The position numbers were made by a program, and so were the translations under genes. The notes beneath the pieces are model-generated. The model worked only from the letters and a program-made list of their open reading frames with translations, made no database searches and was not told the DNA's origin. A DNA stretch of 8,850 nucleotides, taken from an uncultured Clostridiaceae bacterium (GTDB lineage: Bacteria; Bacillota; Clostridia; Lachnospirales; Lachnospiraceae). Positions 1 through 6,016 of this stretch are shown here, piece after piece (the first letter of the stretch is position 1; each line of letters opens with the position of its first letter). Location of the stretch: NCBI GenBank assembly GCA_958441075.1, contig CAUCBQ010000087.1, positions 1 to 8,850 on the forward strand, read 5' to 3'.

Positions 1-471
1 AAAGAGCAGCACATTACCATTACCTCCGGCTCCAATATGTCTGAAGCAGATATCGACAAGGCAGTGAGAGAGGCTGCTGAGTTTGAGGCACAGGATAAGA
101 AGAAGAAAGAGGGCATTGACGCAAGAAACGAAGCAGATTCCATGGTATTCCAGACAGAAAAAGCTCTGGAAGAGGTTGGCGATAAGATCAGCGCCAGCGA
201 CAAATCTGCAGTAGAGGCAGATCTGAATGCTCTGAAAGAAGCAATTAACCGTGCTCCTATCGACCAGATGACCGATGCTCAGGTAGAGGACATTAAGGCT
301 GGTAAGGAGAAGCTGATGGCCAGCGCACAGGCTCTGTTTGCCAAGGTTTATGAGGCAGCTCAGCAGGCTGGAGCAGGCGCTCAGGGCGCAGGTCCTGACA
401 TGGGCGGTGCAGGAAATGCTTCTGCCGGACAGGATGACGATGTAATCGATGGTGATTTTAAAGAAGTATAA
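1..471 (+). CDS. dnaK: DnaK (Hsp70) chaperone, C-terminal part only
   Basis: This is the last 156 codons of the ATP-dependent chaperone DnaK; the reading frame is open from the first base, so the gene starts before the window. The fragment opens at the end of the substrate-binding beta domain (KEQHITITSGSN) and continues through the alpha-helical lid, which begins with the typical MSEADIDKAVREAAEFE and is rich in Lys and Glu. A flexible Gly/Ala/Gln linker follows, then the acidic tail DDDVIDGDFKEV, a hallmark of bacterial DnaK that helps with co-chaperone cooperation. The nucleotide-binding domain is not in the window. The gene lies 196 bases ahead of dnaJ on the same strand, the normal clostridial pairing. 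No CIRCE element (the HrcA operator) is seen here; it would be expected upstream of the operon. Nothing looks truncated apart from the window edge. Confidence 0.97.
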   Translation, partial: KEQHITITSGSNMSEADIDKAVREAAEFEAQDKKKKEGIDARNEADSMVFQTEKALEEVGDKISASDKSAVEADLNALKEAINRAPIDQMTDAQVEDIKAGKEKLMASAQALFAKVYEAAQQAGAGAQGAGPDMGGAGNASAGQDDDVIDGDFKEV

Positions 472-487
472 TCAGGCATGACGAGAA

Positions 488-511
488 CCTGCCCGGAGGG
501 AACCGGGCGGG
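488..511 (+). other. GC-rich hairpin between dnaK and dnaJ
   Basis: Arms CCTGCCCGG (488-496) and CCGGGCGGG (503-511) pair over nine positions (one G-U) around a six-base loop, starting 17 bases after the dnaK stop. The following bases are GGATTT, so there is no proper U-tract. It could be an inefficient terminator or an RNA processing or stability element that lowers dnaJ output relative to dnaK. The choice between these cannot be made from sequence. Confidence 0.5.
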
Positions 512-520
512 GGATTTCTG

Positions 521-572
521 CCGGGAAAGGCTGGCGCTTTTCCGGGGCCGCTCCTGGCAGCCCGGGAAAGGC
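521..572 (+). repeat. 11-bp direct repeat in the dnaK-dnaJ gap
   Basis: CCGGGAAAGGC occurs at 521-531 and again at 562-572, an offset of 41 bases. A further short hairpin GCCGC-CAGA-GCGGC sits at 602-615. The whole gap (472-667) is visibly richer in G and C than the flanking genes. No open frame with a ribosome site is credible here. Confidence 0.6.
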
Positions 573-667
573 GACAGCCGTTTCGGCGTATAAAGGAAAA
601 GGCCGCCAGAGCGGCAGCCCTATGATGCGGGAAGGCAATTTGACAGAAAAAGAGGAAGGAAACCATC

Positions 668-1813
668 ATGGCAGAGAGTAAGAGAGATTATTATGAGGTG
701 CTGGGAGTTCCGAAGAATGCGGACGAAGCCGCTTTGAAAAAAGCATACCGTACCCTTGCCAAGAAATATCATCCCGACAGTAATCCGGGAGATGCAGAGG
801 CAGAAAAAAAGTTTAAAGAGGCATCCGAGGCCTACAGTGTATTAAGTGATCCGGAAAAGAGAAGACAGTACGATCAGTTCGGCCATGCAGCCTTTGAAGG
901 CGGCGCAGGCGGAGGAGCAGGCTTCGGAGGCTTTGATTTCAGCGGCGCAGATATGGGCGATATTTTCGGTGATATTTTCGGCGATATTTTCGGTGGAGGA
1001 AGAAGCCGCAGCAGTCAGTACAACGGCCCTATGCGGGGCGCCAATGTAAGAGCTGCCATCCGTCTTACTTTTGAGGAGGCCGTATTTGGCTGTGAAAAAG
1101 AAATTGAGATCAATTTTAAAGAAGAGTGCAGCAAGTGTCATGGAACCGGAGCGAAACCGGGAACCTCTCCGGAAACCTGTCCCAAGTGTAACGGAAAAGG
1201 CAAAATCATGTATACCCAGCAGTCCTTCTTTGGACAGGTACAGAATGTGCAGACCTGTCCGGAGTGCGGCGGCAAGGGAAAAGTTATCAAGGAGAAATGT
1301 CCGGACTGTTATGGAAGCGGATATGTTACCAAGAAGAAGAAAATCAAGGTTACCATTCCTGCCGGTATTGATAATGGACAGAGTGTTCGCTGTGCAGGCG
1401 GCGGAGAGCCTGGTGTCAATGGCGGAGAGCGGGGCGATCTGCTGGTAGAGGCAGTAGTATCCCAGCATCCGGTATTTAAGCGCCAGGATACCAGTATTTT
1501 CTCCACAGTTCCGATTTCCTTTGCTACAGCGGCACTGGGCGGTCCTATTCGCATCCGCACTGTAGACGGAGAAGTAGAATACGAGGTGAAAGCAGGAACC
1601 CAGACAGATACCCGTGTCCGCCTGAGAGGAAAAGGCGTTCCCTCTCTGAGAAACCGCAATGTTCGCGGCGATCACTATGTAACTCTGGTCGTTCAGGTGC
1701 CGGAGCGGCTGAACGAAGAGCAGAAGGAAGCCCTGCGCCGGTTTGATGCGGCTATGAAGGGAGAGCATCTGGAGCCGGAAGAAAAAAAGCGGAAAGGAAA
1801 ATTCTTTAAATAA
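668..1813 (+). CDS. dnaJ: DnaJ (Hsp40) co-chaperone, type I
   Basis: DnaJ delivers unfolded clients to DnaK and stimulates its ATPase in the cytoplasm. The 381-residue product has the full type I layout. The J domain (about 1-72) carries the catalytic HPD triad at 35-37. The Gly/Phe linker (about 75-112) includes DIFG repeated three times. The zinc domain has four CxxCxGxG modules at Cys154/157, 171/174, 197/200 and 211/214. The C-terminal client-binding beta domains follow (about 220-360), with a Lys-rich end. Length matches the usual 370-390. The ATG at 668 is preceded by AGGAAGGA at good spacing and gives the canonical DYYEVLGV start. It stands downstream of dnaK and only 5 bases ahead of the transporter gene, so the two are probably co-transcribed. 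Heat-shock control is expected from the family but its operator is not in view. Confidence 0.98.
   Translation: MAESKRDYYEVLGVPKNADEAALKKAYRTLAKKYHPDSNPGDAEAEKKFKEASEAYSVLSDPEKRRQYDQFGHAAFEGGAGGGAGFGGFDFSGADMGDIFGDIFGDIFGGGRSRSSQYNGPMRGANVRAAIRLTFEEAVFGCEKEIEINFKEECSKCHGTGAKPGTSPETCPKCNGKGKIMYTQQSFFGQVQNVQTCPECGGKGKVIKEKCPDCYGSGYVTKKKKIKVTIPAGIDNGQSVRCAGGGEPGVNGGERGDLLVEAVVSQHPVFKRQDTSIFSTVPISFATAALGGPIRIRTVDGEVEYEVKAGTQTDTRVRLRGKGVPSLRNRNVRGDHYVTLVVQVPERLNEEQKEALRRFDAAMKGEHLEPEEKKRKGKFFK
959..994 (+). repeat. 12-bp tandem triplication in the DnaJ Gly/Phe region
   Basis: The unit GATATTTTCGG(T/C) is present three times in tandem and in frame, encoding (DIFG)3. Only the last base of each unit varies and that change is synonymous. 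DIF motifs in this linker are common in DnaJ and are linked to regulation of DnaK binding; the near-perfect DNA identity suggests recent slippage or conversion. Confidence 0.85.
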
Positions 1814-1818
1814 ATAAA

Positions 1819-3144
1819 ATGGAAAAGAAGAGAGACTTATTCGCATCCCGGTGGGGATTTATCCTGGCCTGCATTGGCTCTGCTGTTGGAATGGGAAATA
1901 TCTGGATGTTTCCTACCCGGGTATCCAAATACGGAGGCGGTTCCTTTCTGATTTGGTATTTTCTTTTTGTGGCTCTGATTGGATCTACAGGTGTGATTGG
2001 AGAAATGAGTTTTGGCCGTGCTACCCGATCTGGTCCGGTAGATGCTTTCGGAGCAGCCTGTGAGAAAAAGGGACTGAGAAAAGCCGGAGAGGCGATTGGC
2101 CTGATTCCGGTTCTCGGTTCTATGGCTCTTGCCATTGGATATACAGTGGTTATGGGCTGGATTTTTAAATATACCGCAGGAGTATTTACAGGCTCTGCCC
2201 TGGAACCGGCGGATATTGACGGCTTCAGCTCTGCCTTTGGCGGTATGGCCAGTTCTTTTGGAAACAATGGCTGGCAGATGGCGGCTCTGGCAGCGGCTAT
2301 TGCTATTTTGATGTTTGGCATTGGCGGCGGCATTGAAAAGGTGAATAAGATTCTGATGCCCCTGTTTTTCTTTTTGTTTTTGGGGCTGGGGATATACATT
2401 GCATTTCAGCCGGGGGCAATATCGGGATATCGCTATATTTTCCGCATTGATCCGGCGGCCTTTTTCAACCCTCAGGTAATTATTTATGCTATGGGACAGG
2501 CCTTTTTCTCCCTGTCTGTAGCTGGAAATGGAACCTTGATTTACGGCTCTTATCTGGATGATCAGGAAGATATTCCTGCATCAGCCAGAAATGTGGCATT
2601 TTTTGACACTCTGGCAGCTATGCTGGCGGCGCTGGTGCTGATTCCTGCCATGGCTACGGTGGGGGCCCAGCTGGATCAGGGGGGCCCGGGGCTGATGTTT
2701 ATTTTCCTGCCAAATCTGTTTAAGGGGATGGCAGGAGGACGTATCATCGCCATGATCTTTTTCGTGGCTGTGACTTTTGCGGGAATCACATCTCTGATCA
2801 ACCTGTATGAGGCTCCGATTGCCACAGTTCAGGAAAAGTTTCATATAGGCAGAAAATTCGCCTGCGCAGCAGTTGGACTGACTGGAGCAGCAGTTTCTCT
2901 CTGCATTCAGGGTATCGTATCAGACTGGATGGATGTAGTATCCATCTATATCTGTCCTCTGGGAGCAGGAATTGCTGGAATCATGTTTTTCTGGGTTCTG
3001 GGAAAAGCCTTTGTAGAGAAAGAAGTAAACAAAGGACGAAAAGAGCCCCTGGGCGGATGGTTTTATCCCCTTGGAAAATACGGATTTTGCGGAATCTGTA
3101 TTCTGGTACTGTTAGTCGGTGCGGCAGTAGGCGGAATCGGCTGA
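1819..3144 (+). CDS. Sodium-dependent amino-acid transporter, NSS/SNF family (LeuT/Tyt1-like)
   Basis: A 441-residue polytopic membrane protein, probably 11 transmembrane helices, that should import an amino acid or related amine with Na+. TM1 contains RWGFILACIGSAVGMGNIW, with Gly20, Ala22, Val23 and Asn27 at the same numbers as the LeuT sodium ligands. TM8 contains Ala321, Thr324 and Ser325 with LeuT Na2-site spacing. TM6 has GQAFFSLS (226-233), but the unwound part reads VAGNG (234-238) instead of the common LGMG or LGFG, so the substrate pocket is atypical. The substrate cannot be named. The ATG at 1819 lies 5 bases after the dnaJ stop. No Shine-Dalgarno is at normal distance (the closest purine run, GGAAAGGAAA, ends about 19 bases upstream), yet the next Met falls inside TM1, so this start is required. 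A terminator follows the gene. Confidence 0.93.
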   Translation: MEKKRDLFASRWGFILACIGSAVGMGNIWMFPTRVSKYGGGSFLIWYFLFVALIGSTGVIGEMSFGRATRSGPVDAFGAACEKKGLRKAGEAIGLIPVLGSMALAIGYTVVMGWIFKYTAGVFTGSALEPADIDGFSSAFGGMASSFGNNGWQMAALAAAIAILMFGIGGGIEKVNKILMPLFFFLFLGLGIYIAFQPGAISGYRYIFRIDPAAFFNPQVIIYAMGQAFFSLSVAGNGTLIYGSYLDDQEDIPASARNVAFFDTLAAMLAALVLIPAMATVGAQLDQGGPGLMFIFLPNLFKGMAGGRIIAMIFFVAVTFAGITSLINLYEAPIATVQEKFHIGRKFACAAVGLTGAAVSLCIQGIVSDWMDVVSIYICPLGAGIAGIMFFWVLGKAFVEKEVNKGRKEPLGGWFYPLGKYGFCGICILVLLVGAAVGGIG

Positions 3145-3150
3145 TAAAGA

Positions 3151-3176
3151 AGCAAAATAAAATAGCAAAATAAAAT
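3151..3176 (+). repeat. 13-bp perfect tandem duplication
   Basis: AGCAAAATAAAAT occurs twice in direct succession (3151-3163 and 3164-3176), just after the transporter stop codon and before its terminator. It is non-coding and looks like simple slippage. Confidence 0.85.
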
Positions 3177-3209
3177 AGACAAGCAGAAAATCAGACTGGA
3201 ATATGATTT

Positions 3210-3258
3210 CTGCCGTCAGTCAGAACGGAAGTATCCGTTCAGGACTGGCGGCAGTTTT
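3210..3258 (+). terminator. Rho-independent terminator after the transporter gene
   Basis: Outer arms CTGCCGTCAGT (3210-3220) and ACTGGCGGCAG (3244-3254) pair over 11 bases with one G-U. Inner arms GAACGGA (3223-3229) and TCCGTTC (3234-3240) pair perfectly around a four-base loop. TTTT follows at 3255-3258. On the opposite strand the hairpin is followed by AAATCAT, so it is a weaker signal for the convergent acetyltransferase gene, although it is the only hairpin close to that gene's 3' end. Confidence 0.85.
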
Positions 3259-3259
3259 G

Positions 3260-3880
3260 CTACAGTTTGGAAATGGTATCCCAGGCTTCCTCATCAAATT
3301 CCAGATCCCGGAAATAGTACCGCTTATCCTCTTCCGTTATTTTTCTCAGTACCCGACAGGGATTGCCTGCTGCCAGAGACCAGTCGGGAATATCTTTCGT
3401 CACTACGCTTCCCCCACCGATTACCACATTATTTCCGATGGTGACACCGGGAAGAATCACTGCATTGCCGCCAATCCAGACATTGTTTCCAATGGTAACG
3501 GGAATTCCGTATTCGTATAGAGAATTGCGGGATACCGGGTGGAGGGGATGGCCTGCTGTATAGATGGCTACGTTAGGAGCCAGCATGCAGTTGTCTCCGA
3601 TAGTTACTTTTGCTACATCAAGAATAGTACAATTGTAATTGGCATAGAAGTTTTTGCCCACTTCAATATGCTTTCCGTAGTCACAGAAAAAGGGCGGGTT
3701 AATAAAGGCGTGATCGGATTTACCGAGAAGCTCTTTTGTGATGGTGGCCAGACCTTCAAAGTCAGAGCGATCGGCAAAATTAAACCGCTGAAGAATCCTG
3801 CGGCACTGGCGCTGCTCTTCCATGACAGCGTCATCGCTGATATAGGCCATAGATGCATCGCGGCGTTCTGGTTGAGTCAT
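3260..3880 (-). CDS. Sugar O-acetyltransferase, LacA/Maa/NodL type (left-handed beta helix)
   Basis: This 206-residue enzyme should move an acetyl group from acetyl-CoA to a hydroxyl of a sugar such as maltose, glucose or a galactoside, in the cytoplasm. After an N-terminal helical cap (about 1-55) come hexapeptide repeats that form the left-handed beta helix, for example VTIGDN, VTIGNNVWIGGNAVILPGV and VVIGGGSVV. The catalytic His is His111 in YTAGHPLHP, and the GNPCRV segment near 172-177 is typical of the CoA-binding end. Length is slightly above the usual 180-200. The start is fixed by GGGAGGT seven bases before the ATG at 3880; an internal Met11 has no such site. The gene is alone on this strand, convergent with the transporter and divergent from rnfC. 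Its exact sugar substrate cannot be read from sequence. A -10-like TAAAAT lies in the short leader, without a clear -35. Confidence 0.94.
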   Translation of the reverse strand: MTQPERRDASMAYISDDAVMEEQRQCRRILQRFNFADRSDFEGLATITKELLGKSDHAFINPPFFCDYGKHIEVGKNFYANYNCTILDVAKVTIGDNCMLAPNVAIYTAGHPLHPVSRNSLYEYGIPVTIGNNVWIGGNAVILPGVTIGNNVVIGGGSVVTKDIPDWSLAAGNPCRVLRKITEEDKRYYFRDLEFDEEAWDTISKL

Positions 3881-3955
3881 AGAAATACCTCCCTGTATGG
3901 TTTCGTGGTTTTTATTTTTCTATTTTATCACGTTTTTCTGTTTTGAGGAGAGTAT

Positions 3956-4012
3956 AAAAAAGAAGCGGGATTTTTCACAGTTTGTTGAGCTGTGGGAAAT
4001 CCCGCTTCTTTT
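3956..4012 (-). terminator. Strong bidirectional terminator hairpin
   Basis: A 16-bp perfect stem (3958-3973 with 3997-4012, arm AAAAGAAGCGGGATTT) is extended inward by two G-U pairs and a further five pairs (CACAG/CTGTG), 23 pairs in all, around a nine-base loop. On the - strand the stem runs into six T before ATAC, so it ends - strand transcripts well; on the + strand it ends in TTTT then GG. No protein gene lies directly upstream on either strand, so what it terminates is unclear: read-through, a leader of the acetyltransferase gene, or a small RNA made from 4014-4140. Confidence 0.85.
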
Positions 4013-4013
4013 G

Positions 4014-4140
4014 GTTGCAACCCTAATGTTTAAGGTTTTTTGAAAAGGAGTCTGCCCCTGTACAGGAACTGCGGCGGTGTGTGATAGAGTGTAATGCATC
4101 AAGGGATTTCGTAAATGTTCTTGATAGGTTTTTTGCCGCA
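4014..4140 (-). other. Possible structured RNA or leader ahead of the terminator
   Basis: Read on the - strand, TGCGGC (4140-4135) pairs with GCCGCA (4075-4070), and inside it ATCAAG (4125-4120) pairs with CTTGAT (4103-4098). Next come the 10-bp palindromes CCTGTACAGG (4066-4057) and GGTTGCAACC (4022-4013), and then the 23-bp terminator with its T-run. This order of nested arms followed by a terminator resembles a small RNA or a 5' leader that could control the acetyltransferase gene about 75 bases further on. I match it to no known class, and no clear - strand promoter is visible above 4145, so this is a weak call. Confidence 0.25.
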
Positions 4141-4342
4141 TGTTCTGCTTCAGAGCGTTCCTCTTTTCATCCGTTCAATTAGTTAATGCAGAGGCAGTGA
4201 GTTTTATTGCACTTCTTTCAAAAAAATTGAAAAAATTTTTTAAATGAAAATAAATAAGCAACACTTATTGATATAAATAAGAAAAAACAATAAATCAAAA
4301 ATTTTCATAAAAAACGCTAAAAATGAACAAAAATTTCACAAT

Positions 4343-4381
4343 CTGACAGCCGCAGGAAATCAGCTCTCCTGTCAGTTTTTT
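4343..4381 (+). terminator. Rho-independent terminator with no obvious upstream gene
   Basis: CTGACAG (4343-4349) pairs with CTGTCAG (4369-4375) and is followed by TTTTTT (4376-4381). A second pairing, CAGGA (4353-4357) with TCCTG (4367-4371), is an alternative within the same element. It points away from the acetyltransferase and toward rnfC, but lies before the rnf promoter, so it would end only read-through or a short + strand RNA from roughly 4180-4340. Confidence 0.65.
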
Positions 4382-4429
4382 CCTCATTTCACCCTTTTTC
4401 TTGAATCATTGGAATTCATAAAAAATAAA

Positions 4430-4483
4430 TTGTTTTTTTAGAAAAACATAATAAATACAAAAACAGAAAAACTTGTTTTTTTA
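4430..4483 (+). repeat. 11-bp direct repeat upstream of rnfC
   Basis: TTGTTTTTTTA occurs at 4430-4440 and 4473-4483, 43 bases apart, about four helical turns. The first copy is followed by AGAAAAACA, giving an AT-only hairpin; the second copy forms the left half of the candidate Rex site. Low complexity makes chance a real alternative. Confidence 0.6.
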
Positions 4484-4490
4484 TTAACAA
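4473..4490 (+). promoter_or_regulatory. Candidate Rex (NADH/NAD+ sensor) operator
   Basis: TTGTTTTTTTATTAACAA agrees with the clostridial Rex consensus TTGTTAA-N4-TTAACAA at 12 of 14 defined positions; the right half is perfect and the left half differs only at its two inner A positions. Rex is a repressor released by high NADH, and control of an NAD+-reducing complex would make sense. Against it: the site lies about 84 bases upstream of the best -35, and the T-run makes a partial match easier by chance. Confidence 0.35.
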
Positions 4491-4536
4491 AAGATAGTCG
4501 AAAACTACTTAGAAATGAGACAAAATGGGCGAGAAA

Positions 4537-4558
4537 TGTATTATATACACAGTATACA
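4537..4558 (+). promoter_or_regulatory. Short dyad just upstream of the rnf promoter
   Basis: TGTAT (4537-4541) is the complement of ATACA (4554-4558), and within it TATAC-ACA-GTATA (4544-4556) forms a perfect 5-3-5 dyad. It ends 15 bases before the -35 box, a fitting place for an activator or repressor. No known regulator's consensus is recognised. Confidence 0.3.
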
Positions 4559-4573
4559 AGGAGAAAAATGGAA

Positions 4574-4602
4574 TTGAATGGCCTGTTTAATTATGTTATA
4601 CT
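4574..4602 (+). promoter_or_regulatory. Sigma-A-type promoter of the rnf operon
   Basis: A -35 box TTGAAT (4574-4579) and a -10 box TATACT (4597-4602) are separated by exactly 17 bases, and TG one base before the -10 gives an extended -10. Transcription should begin near 4609, leaving a leader of about 66 bases before rnfC. This is the best promoter in the window. Confidence 0.8.
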
Positions 4603-4610
4603 GATATGGA

Positions 4611-4633
4611 TGACAAGGTGAGAGATTTTGTCA
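4611..4633 (+). other. Small hairpin at the 5' end of the rnf mRNA
   Basis: TGACAA (4611-4616) pairs with TTGTCA (4628-4633) around an 11-base loop, starting right at the predicted transcript start. Such 5' hairpins often stabilise mRNAs. The stem is short, so this is tentative. Confidence 0.35.
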
Positions 4634-4674
4634 ATAAAATGTAAGAAAAAAGTAGAGAAAGAGGGTAAGGATTC

Positions 4675-6000
4675 ATGGGATTGGCTACATTTAAAGGCGG
4701 CGTTCATCCTTATGAAGGAAAAGAATTGTCCGAGCACAAGCCGGTACAGATCCTGATGCCGAAGGGGGATCTGGTTTATCCAATGTCTCAGCACATCGGC
4801 GCTCCGGCGATTCCGCTGGTGAAAAAGGGTGACAAGGTTCTGGCAGGCCAGAAAATCGGCGAAGCCAGCGGCTTCATTTCTGCAAATGTTATCTGTTCTG
4901 TTTCCGGAACGGTCAAAGCAGTTGAGCCAAGGCGCGTTGCAAACGGTGCGATGGTAAACTCCATTGTGGTGGAAAATGATGGTGAGTACACTGCTGTAGA
5001 GGGGCTGGGTGCAGACCGCGATCCGGCAAAGCTGTCAAAGCAGGAGATCCGCGATATTGTGAAAGAGGCCGGAATTGTAGGTCTGGGCGGAGCAGGATTC
5101 CCCACACATGTAAAGCTGGCGCCAAAAGATGAGAGTAAAATCGAATATATTCTGGTGAATGGTGCAGAGTGTGAGCCATATCTGACATCTGACTACCGTT
5201 TGATGATGGAAGAGCCGGAGAAGTTAGTAGGCGGTCTGAAGGTGATCCTTCAGCTGTTTGACAACGCCAAGGGTGTAATCGGCATTGAGAATAACAAGCC
5301 GGAGGCAATTAAAAAGCTTCAGGAGCTGGTAAAGGACGAGTCCCGGATTGAGGTATGTCCTTTGCAGACCAAGTATCCTCAGGGCGGTGAGCGTTCTCTG
5401 ATTTATGCAGTAACTGGAAGAATGGTGAATTCCTCCATGCTTCCTGCGGACGCTGGCTGTATTGTAGATAACGTTGACACGGTTATTTCCGTATATAATG
5501 CTGTATGTAAGACAACGCCGCTGATGCGCCGCGTAGTTACCGTGACGGGTGATGCGATTGCAAATCCCCAGAACTTCCAGGTGAAGATCGGTACCAATAT
5601 GCAGGAATTGATCGAGGCAGCAGGCGGCTTTAAAACAGAGCCGGAAAAGCTGATTGCAGGCGGCCCTATGATGGGTATGGCTTTATTTGGAACGGATATT
5701 CCGGTGACAAAGACTAACTCCGCTCTGCTGTGCATGAGCAAGGACGAGGTTGCTGCCAATGCAGAGACGCCCTGTATCCGCTGTGGCAAGTGCGTAAGCG
5801 TATGTCCCAGCCATATTGTGCCGGTAAAGATGATGAAGGCAGCCTTAAAGGGCGACTGTGAGGCCTTTGAAAAGGTTGGCGGCATGGAATGTATGGAGTG
5901 CGGAAGCTGTACCTTTATCTGTCCGGCTAAGCGTCCTCTGACCCAGGCCTTCAAGGAAATGAGAAAAACGGTTGCAGCAAACCGCAGAAAGAAAGCGTAG
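4675..6000 (+). CDS. rnfC: RnfC, NADH-binding iron-sulfur subunit of the ferredoxin:NAD+ oxidoreductase
   Basis: RnfC is the membrane-associated cytoplasmic subunit where electrons leave the Rnf complex to reduce NAD+. The 441-residue protein opens with the family signature FKGGVHPYEGKELSEHKP. It then has a Gly-rich nucleotide-binding loop GLGGAGFPT (136-144), the conserved NGAECEPY (162-169), an SLBB-type region (about 295-345), and two 4Fe-4S motifs: Cys367/370/373/377 (CIRCGKCVSVCP) and Cys406/409/412/416 (CMECGSCTFICP). Length is typical for Firmicutes; it lacks the long Ala-rich tail of E. coli RsxC. No membrane helix is seen. The ATG at 4675 has GAGGGTAAGGA before it and is the first gene behind the promoter at 4574. 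The TAG stop overlaps the ribosome site of rnfD. Confidence 0.97.
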   Translation: MGLATFKGGVHPYEGKELSEHKPVQILMPKGDLVYPMSQHIGAPAIPLVKKGDKVLAGQKIGEASGFISANVICSVSGTVKAVEPRRVANGAMVNSIVVENDGEYTAVEGLGADRDPAKLSKQEIRDIVKEAGIVGLGGAGFPTHVKLAPKDESKIEYILVNGAECEPYLTSDYRLMMEEPEKLVGGLKVILQLFDNAKGVIGIENNKPEAIKKLQELVKDESRIEVCPLQTKYPQGGERSLIYAVTGRMVNSSMLPADAGCIVDNVDTVISVYNAVCKTTPLMRRVVTVTGDAIANPQNFQVKIGTNMQELIEAAGGFKTEPEKLIAGGPMMGMALFGTDIPVTKTNSALLCMSKDEVAANAETPCIRCGKCVSVCPSHIVPVKMMKAALKGDCEAFEKVGGMECMECGSCTFICPAKRPLTQAFKEMRKTVAANRRKKA

Positions 6001-6016
6001 GAGGGGAAGATAAGAC

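Larger units (their letters stand above)
4141..4573. other. AT-rich non-coding region upstream of the rnf promoter
   Basis: No open frame with a ribosome site is seen on either strand. From about 4200 the sequence is strongly A+T-rich, with many A-tracts; those centred near 4299, 4311, 4321 and 4331 are spaced roughly one helical turn apart, which can bend DNA. It includes a small dyad TTTCAA-TTGAAA (4216-4232), AAAAAATTTTTT (4230-4241), the terminator at 4343, the duplicated T-run motif and the candidate Rex site listed separately. It probably holds regulatory sites for the rnf operon. Confidence 0.6.

Noticed and set aside
640..645. TTGACA, a perfect -35 box, before dnaJ
   Set aside because: A -10 box would have to fall at about 663-668, where AACCATCAT has no match and the dnaJ start itself lies.
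478..681. A 67-codon frame between dnaK and dnaJ
   Set aside because: No ribosome site, overlaps the dnaJ start and consists of the GC-rich hairpin sequence.
842..1846. A 334-codon open frame on the - strand opposite dnaJ
   Set aside because: It mirrors dnaJ codon structure, has low-complexity composition, no ribosome site and no recognisable domain, whereas dnaJ itself is certain.
1806..2399. A 197-codon open frame on the - strand opposite the NSS transporter
   Set aside because: Pro/Ile/Ala-rich composition is the expected complement of a hydrophobic membrane gene; no ribosome site or domain.
3539..3946. A 135-codon open frame on the + strand opposite the acetyltransferase
   Set aside because: The - strand frame has a complete hexapeptide enzyme with a strong ribosome site; the + frame has neither.
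4013..4022. Possible T-box antiterminator (AGGGTTGCAACC resembling AGGGTGGNACCGCG)
   Set aside because: The key GG-N-ACCGCG bases are absent, no specifier stem is seen, and the downstream gene is not amino-acid or tRNA related.
3920..4141. A 73-codon frame on the - strand through the terminator region
   Set aside because: It would be translated straight through the 23-bp terminator stem and has only a weak, distant purine run before its ATG; the nucleotide structure explains the region better.
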